Assembly (NCBI GenBank): GCA_030043155.1
Contig: JASHYE010000400.1
Span: 1-21,865 of the forward strand
Length of the DNA: 21,865 nt
From: Candidatus Acidiferrales bacterium
Lineage (GTDB): Bacteria; Acidobacteriota; Terriglobia; Acidoferrales; UBA7541
Direction: 5' to 3'
A program made the position numbers and the translations under genes. The notes under the pieces are model-generated. The model worked only from the letters and a program-made list of their open reading frames with translations, was not told the DNA's origin and ran no database searches. Shown here piece by piece: positions 7,844 through 13,763 of the stretch (the stretch's first letter is position 1; each line of letters opens with the position of its first letter).

Positions 7844-8611
7844 TTATCTTTCGCCGTTTTGCGTTGCTGAAGCTTGCCGGACAGCCTCTGCGCCGGCGGG
7901 AGGCTCAATGTAGTAAAGAATTCGCGTGCACAATTCACAATGGTAAAGCTCAGAAGTGTCTTCGCGCCGCAAAATCTGAAATACATGCGGCCGGATTCGC
8001 GCGCCGCAGGCGGAACAGGCCTCTCCCCGGACCTCCGCGATCGCCGTTCCGCCATGTTTCTTCGCGATTCTCTGGTAATGGTCAAGCAAATCCTCGGGAA
8101 TTGATTTCACCACATTGGCGCGCTCTGCCTCCAATTCGCCAAGTTCCTTGTTGGCCGCCGCCTTTTCGCTCTCAATTTCCTCGCGCTCCGTCCCGATTTG
8201 CTCCTCGGCCTGCTTGAAGCTTTTTTCCGCCGTCTTCACCTGGCGGTCATACTGCTCCCCGGAAACCATTTGCTCCAGCAGCCGATCTTCCGCTTTACCA
8301 ATTTCCGCTTCCGCCATTTCCACTTCATGTTGCAGCGCCTTGTACGCCTCGTTCGTCTTCACCTGAAAGGCCTGGTCTTTGTATTTCCGGACTTTTTCTT
8401 TCCACTGTTCCACGTCCAGCTCGTAGCGCTTACGGTCTTTGAGGGTTGTCGAATGCGACTGCTTGCTCTGTTCGAGCGCGTTGCGGCTCGCTTCAAGGCG
8501 CTGATTCAGTTCCGCTATTCGCTTGGGAAATACAGAAAGGCGCGCGCGAACGCCGCCCAGCCGCGTATCCACATCCTGCAGTTCAAGCAGTTCTCTGAGG
8601 ATTTCTTTCAC
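7844..8611 (-). CDS. Coiled-coil protein with C-terminal C4 zinc ribbon (DUF164/zf-RING_7 family)
   Basis: The 255-residue product starts at GTG 8611; an in-frame stop 6 bases further upstream excludes longer starts. Residues 1-170 are an almost continuous charged coiled-coil hairpin rich in E, K, Q and R. The C-terminal domain holds two CxxC pairs, C199/C202 (CSAC) and C225/C228 (CELC), which should bind one zinc ion. This family (DUF164; CdsZ in Chlamydia) is widespread, probably binds nucleic acid or protein partners, and often lies next to RNase H and Nif3-like genes. Here only the RNase H neighbour is present. The biochemical role is unknown. Confidence 0.88.
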   Translation of the reverse strand: MKEILRELLELQDVDTRLGGVRARLSVFPKRIAELNQRLEASRNALEQSKQSHSTTLKDRKRYELDVEQWKEKVRKYKDQAFQVKTNEAYKALQHEVEMAEAEIGKAEDRLLEQMVSGEQYDRQVKTAEKSFKQAEEQIGTEREEIESEKAAANKELGELEAERANVVKSIPEDLLDHYQRIAKKHGGTAIAEVRGEACSACGARIRPHVFQILRREDTSELYHCELCTRILYYIEPPAGAEAVRQASATQNGER

Positions 8612-8651
8612 CGGTATTCAATTCTAGCATACGCGCGAGCGCTCCGCCGGT

Positions 8652-9902
8652 TCAGAGGTTTTTACTGAAGAAAGCAATCGTGTGTCGCCACGCATCCCGC
8701 TGCGCGTGTGCATCTGCGCTCGCGTTTCCGCCCAGCAGAATTGGATATTTTACCCCGCGCGAGCGCGAAATTTTCACTGTGGTCGGCATCGAGGGATACC
8801 GCAGCGAATGTCCGGCTTCAGGATAATTCAGATGCTCCACATCATAGGCAAATGAGCACGATTTCAGGCGTTCGACGATCATTTCGCTCATCTGAGACGC
8901 CGGCCAAACCTTGTCATCGCCGCCTGAAACCAGCAGAATCGGCCCGCGCATTTTCTCTACCGGAATGGACGCCGCTTTTACAGTCTCGCGATTGTGCAAT
9001 GCACTTCGAAATAGATTACGGAACTTCACAGGCCGCCTTAGCAAACCCACTGGAATCGCTGAGCGCGCGATAAACCCGCGTAGCGGCAGCAGTGCAGACG
9101 GAATTGCCGCGTCTTTCCACGTCCAGCACGGTATCGGCTGGCGTGTTTCGCGATCGTAGCCTCCTGAACTCCACGCGCACGCGCTCGGCGCATATGCCGC
9201 TACTGCGCGAATCTGAGGAAAATACGAACCAAGTAGCAGGGCCAGTTCCGCTCCACGCGAAATCCCCAGCACGCCGATTCGGCTCGCATCAATCTCCTCT
9301 TGTGCTCCAAGCCACGCCATGGCTGCTGCAAAATATTCCAGCGGAACTCGGTGCAGCCATTGCGGCAGCGGCGGAATTCCAAAATACGCGAGCGCAAGCG
9401 TCGCGAATCCGTGGCGCGATAGCAACGCCGCCTTGTCTAAATCGTACCCTCCGCCGGAGCCGCCCAGCACGATGATCACGGGCCGCCGGCCGCGCCCCGG
9501 CGGAATGTAAAGCGAGGCAACAACCCCGCCGGCGTCCAATTCGCGCATTTCTGTGCCCGGAGCCAGCCAGCGTCGCTCCAGCGTTGCCGAGGCAATTCGC
9601 GTACTCTGCGCTTCGGCCGTCACGGTCACGCGATCGGATTCGGCGCTGTTCTTGCAAAACGCGACCTTGCCGCCATCATCTCCTTTCGCGCTCATCGACC
9701 AAAATAATCCCGTGCAATCGACGCCACGATAGGTCCCGCCGATAGACTCTTGCACGGACGTATCGATCTTTCCTTCCGTTGTCGCGATATAAGCACCGCT
9801 CGATTCCCATGCTCGTCCGGCGTCATCCAGTGCCACCGCCCGCAAAATGACTTTTGTGCGCGGCTGAATTCCGTTCATCCTCACAATGGCAGGCTCATCC
9901 AC
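8652..9902 (-). CDS. BAAT/acyl-CoA thioester hydrolase-like alpha/beta hydrolase (N-terminus uncertain)
   Basis: The N-terminal immunoglobulin-like domain (AIVRMNGIQPRTKVILRA, then AWESSGAY) matches the acyl-CoA thioester hydrolase/bile acid-CoA amino acid N-acyltransferase family. The C-terminal alpha/beta hydrolase has nucleophile S215 (GISRG), D329/D330 (SGGDDKVWP) and H365 (EAGHSL), numbered from GTG 9902. The human relatives hydrolyse acyl-CoA or transfer the acyl group to glycine or taurine; in bacteria the substrate is generally unknown. From 9902 the length is 416, typical for the family. However, in-frame residues homologous to the family (PTLEITPNPAF) extend to about 9935, and no ATG, GTG or TTG occurs in frame until GTG 10139, inside the divergent sigma gene. 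No signal peptide is visible in any frame. The start is therefore unresolved. Confidence 0.75.
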   Translation of the reverse strand: MDEPAIVRMNGIQPRTKVILRAVALDDAGRAWESSGAYIATTEGKIDTSVQESIGGTYRGVDCTGLFWSMSAKGDDGGKVAFCKNSAESDRVTVTAEAQSTRIASATLERRWLAPGTEMRELDAGGVVASLYIPPGRGRRPVIIVLGGSGGGYDLDKAALLSRHGFATLALAYFGIPPLPQWLHRVPLEYFAAAMAWLGAQEEIDASRIGVLGISRGAELALLLGSYFPQIRAVAAYAPSACAWSSGGYDRETRQPIPCWTWKDAAIPSALLPLRGFIARSAIPVGLLRRPVKFRNLFRSALHNRETVKAASIPVEKMRGPILLVSGGDDKVWPASQMSEMIVERLKSCSFAYDVEHLNYPEAGHSLRYPSMPTTVKISRSRGVKYPILLGGNASADAHAQRDAWRHTIAFFSKNL

Positions 9903-10019
9903 AAAAGCGGGATTCGGGGTAATCTCCAGCGTGGGATTTTGCGAAATGACAGAATCAGTGTTGGTTATTGGTGTGGCCTCGTGCGTCTTTTTTGCCTTCT
10001 CGCCCGTATAGAGAACAGT

Positions 10020-10631
10020 ATGATAAGCGAGTTTGCCAGCGTGATGGAGGAGTTGCCTTTGGCCCTCGATGCCGACGTTGCCCGGCTTCGACGCGGAGAC
10101 CTCGATGCTCTCGCCACGCTCGTCCAGCGCTACCAGCACCGTCTTTATCGCTATTTGCTGCGTCTGGTGCGCCAGCCTGCTGATGCGGACGACCTTTTTC
10201 AGCAGACCTGGCTTCGCGTCGCTTCGCAAATCCGCCGATTCGATGTTCGAAGGAATTTCGACGCCTGGCTCTTCACTTTGGCCCGTAATCTCGCCATCGA
10301 TCATCTGCGCCGCATCCGCCCGGGAAGCCTCGACGAATACAACGAAAGTCAATCCGGTTACACGCCGGCGGCGCTGCGCACCTCAAACCCATCTTCTGTT
10401 GAAACAATGATCGCGCGCGAACACTCGCGTTTTGTCGCTGCTGCTATGGACAATCTGCCGACGCTGTACCGCGAGGTGCTGGCCTTGCGATTTGAAGAAG
10501 AAATGAAACTGGAAGAAATCGCCGAAGTGACCGGCGCGCCTCTCTCGACCATCAAAAGCCGCTTGCGCCGCGGCCTTCTCAGTTTGAGAGAAACTCTCGA
10601 CGCGCGTTTTCCTCGGGAGGAGTGGAAGTGA
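10020..10631 (+). CDS. ECF-type RNA polymerase sigma factor
   Basis: The 203-residue product has the two sigma domains of the extracytoplasmic function group. Region 2 (about residues 35-98) includes DADDLFQQTWLRV, the -10-binding helix, and FDAWLFTLARNLAIDHLR. Region 4 (about 143-190) includes LPTLYREVLALRF and a helix-turn-helix (LEEIAEVTGAPLSTIKSRLRRG) for the -35 element. There is no sigma-1.1 or region 3. ATG 10020 begins the protein, with only a weak AGAGAA site upstream. The next gene encodes an anti-sigma factor with a zinc motif, so the sigma is probably held inactive until an envelope or redox signal. The target promoters are not evident in this window. Confidence 0.93.
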   Translation: MISEFASVMEELPLALDADVARLRRGDLDALATLVQRYQHRLYRYLLRLVRQPADADDLFQQTWLRVASQIRRFDVRRNFDAWLFTLARNLAIDHLRRIRPGSLDEYNESQSGYTPAALRTSNPSSVETMIAREHSRFVAAAMDNLPTLYREVLALRFEEEMKLEEIAEVTGAPLSTIKSRLRRGLLSLRETLDARFPREEWK

Positions 10632-10645
10632 GCAAAGGATCGAGC

Positions 10646-11119
10646 ATGAACGAGCACGACAAACTCCGCGAACTTCTGCCCTTGGCTGCGGCAGGAGTTC
10701 TCGAATCTGCAGAAGAAACGCGCCTCATCGCGCATCTGAATCGCTGTTCGGATTGCGCTGCGCATTTGGAGCGCCTCCAGCAACTTACGGCGAATTTGCG
10801 CGGCATTCCCACCCCCCGGGTCCCCGCGGGGCTCCTGTCCCGCACCATCTTGCTGGCCCAGAATCGCTTTGCTGAGGAGTCTGCGCACCGCACCGAGCGG
10901 CGCATCATGACATTGGTACTCGTGTTGTCTTGGGCCTTCGTCGCCGTCAGTTGGCCTCTGGCTCAGCTCGTTGCGCACGGATGGCTCAGCGTGTTTGGAT
11001 TCGGATTTGCACAGGCCTGGAAGAGCTTCGCTGTGTTCACTGGATTTTGCTGGGTCGCGGGAGCCGCGGGAGCGATTCTGCTGGCCGCGCGCTGCAGTCG
11101 TGAGAGGAGAATGGCATGA
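10646..11119 (+). CDS. Membrane-bound zinc-finger anti-sigma factor
   Basis: Residues 25-45 hold the HxxxCxxC signature of zinc-binding anti-sigma (ZAS) proteins as H30, C34 and C37 (HLNRCSDC). The 157-residue product has two hydrophobic segments (about residues 88-112 and 127-147) and so should sit in the inner membrane with the zinc domain in the cytoplasm, binding the sigma factor encoded just before it. ATG 10646 is preferred because AAAGGA lies 6 bases upstream; an in-frame GTG at 10622 would overlap the sigma gene by 10 bases and has its ribosome site too close. The periplasmic part between the helices is short, so sensing may be through the membrane or zinc thiols. It shares an ATGA overlap with the next gene. 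Confidence 0.87.
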   Translation: MNEHDKLRELLPLAAAGVLESAEETRLIAHLNRCSDCAAHLERLQQLTANLRGIPTPRVPAGLLSRTILLAQNRFAEESAHRTERRIMTLVLVLSWAFVAVSWPLAQLVAHGWLSVFGFGFAQAWKSFAVFTGFCWVAGAAGAILLAARCSRERRMA

Positions 11120-11613
11120 GTTTTGCCCGAGAACTCCGCGTCATCCCGCGCGCCGCTCGCATCATCGCATTCTCGTGCTACGCGGTATTCGCCATTTGCC
11201 TTTATTTCTTGATTATTCCCGCAGACAAGGAGCCTGGAACCATCGCCACTTGGCCTATCGCCGGCCAGCTTGCTTTCAGTCTGCTGATTCCGCTGGTCCT
11301 CCTCGGAGTGATTGCCTTTTGGGGATACATCTGCGGCGACGCGAAGCGCCGCGGCATGCGTCCGGTAATGTGGACGCTTCTGGCCATTTTTGTGCCGTAC
11401 GCGATTGGCATAATTCTGTATTTCATCTTGCGGGATCCTCTGCCGACGGAGTGTCCTTCTTGCCACACACTGGTTCTGTCTAGGTTCGCTTTCTGTCCTC
11501 ATTGCGGCGCCAACATCCGCGCCAGTTGTCCGCAATGTGGCAGAACACTTGAGCCAGGCTGGGTGAACTGCGGCTATTGCGGGACGCGGCTTCCTGCTCA
11601 GCAGCGCCCTTAA
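11116..11613 (+). CDS. Membrane protein with two C-terminal zinc ribbons
   Basis: The 165-residue product has three predicted membrane helices (about 17-34, 50-71 and 86-104). These are followed by a cytoplasmic tail with four CxxC pairs: C113/C116, C127/C130, C138/C141 and C152/C155. This matches the double zinc ribbon fold, each ribbon using two pairs. The gene overlaps the anti-sigma gene by 4 bases (ATGA), so the two are translationally coupled and it is likely part of the same regulatory or stress unit. No enzymatic motif is seen. A role in anti-sigma assembly or signal transfer is possible, but it could also be an effector of the response. The exact function is unknown. Confidence 0.8.
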   Translation: MSFARELRVIPRAARIIAFSCYAVFAICLYFLIIPADKEPGTIATWPIAGQLAFSLLIPLVLLGVIAFWGYICGDAKRRGMRPVMWTLLAIFVPYAIGIILYFILRDPLPTECPSCHTLVLSRFAFCPHCGANIRASCPQCGRTLEPGWVNCGYCGTRLPAQQRP

Positions 11614-11679
11614 TTTCTAATTGACAGTCAGCTTTGCGACATCAGACTTCAGCCGGGTTAGGATTGTCTCCTGGGAATC

Positions 11680-12084
11680 TCAATTTGAGTTTGAGTGCAT
11701 GTCCGGCTGGGGATCCGGCAACTGCTCGATCTGCATGTTCTGGTCAATCGAGAAGCTTGGACACGGCACTGACAATTTCAGTTGGCATCGCGCAATAATG
11801 CTGAACCCTTCTGAAGAACTTCCCCAGGAATACGTATAGCCGTCCCGTGCTGGCCTTTGCGTCTTCAATGTCCCGCTCGAATAAAGCTCATCCACCGAAG
11901 CGTACGTCCCGTGAGTCGCCTGATAAATCCGCTCCGCATTCGCAAACGACAGCAGGTCGCTCTTCACTCCCACAACCGATACCATCGTTTGCTTCGCCTC
12001 TGTTGTTTTGAGATTCGATGCGTAGAACCAGTAGCCAACCGCCAGCGCAATAACAAGCACAAGCAAGCCCATTATCACTCGCAT
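11680..12084 (-). CDS. Pilin-like membrane-anchored protein
   Basis: The 134-residue product has an N-terminal hydrophobic helix (residues 3-21) and then a soluble domain. That domain contains SFANAERIYQATHGTY and SVDELYSSGTL, a pattern typical of major pilins and pseudopilins after their long N-terminal helix, and DGYTYSWGS followed by GFSIIARC. The prepilin peptidase site (GFTLIE type) is absent, so it is probably anchored by the helix and not processed into a pilus. C100 and C108 could form a disulfide. It stands alone on the minus strand between two plus-strand operons, with an unusual structured leader. A pilus or secretion role is not supported by neighbours. It could be a small envelope protein of the pilin-like superfamily. 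Confidence 0.75.
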   Translation of the reverse strand: MRVIMGLLVLVIALAVGYWFYASNLKTTEAKQTMVSVVGVKSDLLSFANAERIYQATHGTYASVDELYSSGTLKTQRPARDGYTYSWGSSSEGFSIIARCQLKLSVPCPSFSIDQNMQIEQLPDPQPDMHSNSN

Positions 12085-12087
12085 AAA

Positions 12088-12142
12088 GTTGCCCCGTCCT
12101 CAGGAAGAGGGAATTCCTGATTATCTCCCGTCCTCGGGCAAC
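12088..12142 (-). promoter_or_regulatory. Structured leader upstream of the pilin-like gene
   Basis: On the plus strand GTTGCCC (12088-12094) and GGGCAAC (12136-12142) form an outer inverted repeat. CAGGAA (12101-12106) and TTCCTG (12114-12119) form an inner hairpin with a 7-base loop. CCCGTCCTC also occurs twice (12093-12101 and 12127-12135). In the minus-strand transcript the outer stem ends 3 bases before the ATG at 12084, so it would cover the purine-rich ribosome site. GATAAT (12125 to 12120, minus) could instead be a -10 box, in which case the repeats would be an operator. The alternatives are not resolved. Confidence 0.35.
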
Positions 12143-12256
12143 AATGCCTTTTTGTTCTGCGAGACTTGCCTCATCGTTTACTACTGAACGAAGCAGCCCG
12201 CGCACGGGCCGCTTTCTGCGAGCTCCCGTGTCTGCGGTGCATCCCCGCCCGGCTAT

Positions 12257-12285
12257 TTGACATCGAATCTGCCGCCTCCTACGAT
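12257..12285 (+). promoter_or_regulatory. Likely sigma-70 promoter of the M16 peptidase pair
   Basis: A perfect TTGACA (12257-12262) is followed after exactly 17 bases by TACGAT (12280-12285), which matches the -10 consensus at four of six positions. Transcription would start near 12292, about 47 bases before the ATG at 12339. The remainder of the 254-base gap (12085-12338) holds only the pilin-like gene leader and no convincing gene. Confidence 0.6.
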
Positions 12286-12338
12286 AAAGTTGCCCATCGA
12301 AGGACGCCCTGCTGGCAAGCTGACGGAGGAAAACTGCC

Positions 12339-13763
12339 ATGAAACCGATTCCGAGATTGCGTTCTTTAGTTGCCACAGGAGCCGCCGTTTTCTTGCTCGC
12401 TTGCTCGGCATCCGCCCAGCAGCGAAAGCCTGTTCCGCCCGCGCATCAGCGTCAAATTGAGGAATCCTCCATTCGCCCGTCGCGGCTTGTGATTCAAACG
12501 CATACTTTGCCAAATGGCCTCCACATCGTCATGGCCGAAGATCATCACGTTCCGGTCATAAATCTGCAGGTTTGGTATCACGTCGGTTCAAAGGACGAAA
12601 AGCCCGGCCACACCGGATTCGCACACCTCTTCGAGCATCTGATGTTCAGAGGTTCGGCCCACGTCGACCCCGATGAACATGGGCGCATCGTCGAAGCCAT
12701 GGGTGGTTTCTATAACGCCTACACCAACGACGACGTCACTGTGTTTTGGGAGACGTTTCCGAGCAATTATCTGGATCGCGCCCTGTGGCTCGAAGCCGAC
12801 CGCATGGGCAGCCTCAACGTGAATGAGGCAAATTTCAAATCAGAGCGCGAAGTCGTAAAAGAAGAACTCCGCCTCCGCGTGGATAATGCGCCGTATGGCC
12901 GCGTTCAGGAAAATCTCTACGCCGCCGCATTTACCGTTCATCCCTACCATCATCCCACCTATGGCAGCATGGCCGATCTCGACAATGCCAAGGTCCAAGA
13001 CGTTCGCGCCTTCCACGACACGTACTATCGGCCGAATAACGCCACGCTCGTGATCGTCGGTGACTTCGAGCCGGCCCAGGCGATCGCGTGGGCTGAAAAA
13101 TACTTCGGCGGAATTCCGCGCTCTCCTCAGCCGATTCCGCGCGTCACTGTCAAAGAGCCGCCGCAAACCGCCGAGCGCACCGTCACGAAATCTTATCCTG
13201 GTGTGCCGCTCCCTGCTGTTGTCGAAGGATATAAAATGCCCGCGCGTTTCGCTCCGGAATCCTATCCTCTCGATTTGGCTTCTAACATTCTCGCAGGCGG
13301 CGAAAGCAGTCTCCTGTATCAAACGCTGGTTTACAAAGAACAGATCGCCGTTGAAGCCGTTGGCTTTGGCAACTTCACTGAGGACCCCAATCTTTTTTGG
13401 GTGATTGCCGTCATGAACGCCGGGCACACAGCGGAAGAAGGCGAAAAGGCCCTGGACGCAGTCCTTCAAGGCATGAAAACGCAGCCCGTTTCGGCGAAAG
13501 AGCTGGAAAAGGCCAAGAATCAGCAGATTTCCGATGCCATTCTCGGCCGCGAAACCGACGAGGAGAAAGCAGACGCTCTGGGTGAAGCCGCGGTAATCGG
13601 TAAAAATCCTGAGCTCGCGAATACTGAACTCGCGCAATTCGAAGCCGTTACAGCCGCTGCCATTCAGCGCGCTGCCGACGAATACTTCGTAGCGCAACAC
13701 GAAACCGTCCTGTTTTATCTGCCCGAAGCGCAGCCTCAGCCCTCCAATGGGAGTTCCAGATGA
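12339..13763 (+). CDS. Exported M16 zinc metallopeptidase, catalytic subunit
   Basis: The 474-residue product opens with a signal peptide. Cleavage could follow ASA at residue 26, or LLAC (C22) could serve as a lipobox, so periplasmic or lipoprotein placement is undecided. The inverted zinc motif HxxEH is intact (H96, E99, H100 in HTGFAHLFEHLMF), and the third ligand is expected at E175 or E176 (EVVKEEL). The second, non-catalytic M16 half follows at about residues 245-430. M16B enzymes of this size work as heterodimers or homodimers forming a clamshell that degrades peptides and unfolded segments. GGAGGA lies 8 bases before the ATG. The next gene overlaps by 4 bases and encodes an inactive partner, so the functional unit is probably the heterodimer. 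Confidence 0.93.
   Translation: MKPIPRLRSLVATGAAVFLLACSASAQQRKPVPPAHQRQIEESSIRPSRLVIQTHTLPNGLHIVMAEDHHVPVINLQVWYHVGSKDEKPGHTGFAHLFEHLMFRGSAHVDPDEHGRIVEAMGGFYNAYTNDDVTVFWETFPSNYLDRALWLEADRMGSLNVNEANFKSEREVVKEELRLRVDNAPYGRVQENLYAAAFTVHPYHHPTYGSMADLDNAKVQDVRAFHDTYYRPNNATLVIVGDFEPAQAIAWAEKYFGGIPRSPQPIPRVTVKEPPQTAERTVTKSYPGVPLPAVVEGYKMPARFAPESYPLDLASNILAGGESSLLYQTLVYKEQIAVEAVGFGNFTEDPNLFWVIAVMNAGHTAEEGEKALDAVLQGMKTQPVSAKELEKAKNQQISDAILGRETDEEKADALGEAAVIGKNPELANTELAQFEAVTAAAIQRAADEYFVAQHETVLFYLPEAQPQPSNGSSR

Noticed and set aside
10007..10012. TATAGA as a -10 box giving a leaderless sigma transcript
   Set aside because: It is 7 bases before the ATG, but no -35-like sequence lies at a suitable distance upstream.
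10358..10978. Minus-strand open frame of 206 codons opposite the sigma and anti-sigma genes
   Set aside because: The sigma domains and the HxxxCxxC motif are on the plus strand; this frame has low-information composition and no motif.
11888..12376. Minus-strand open frame of 162 codons extending past the pilin-like gene
   Set aside because: It overlaps the pilin-like gene in another frame and crosses the promoter and start of the M16 gene; no ribosome site or family resemblance.
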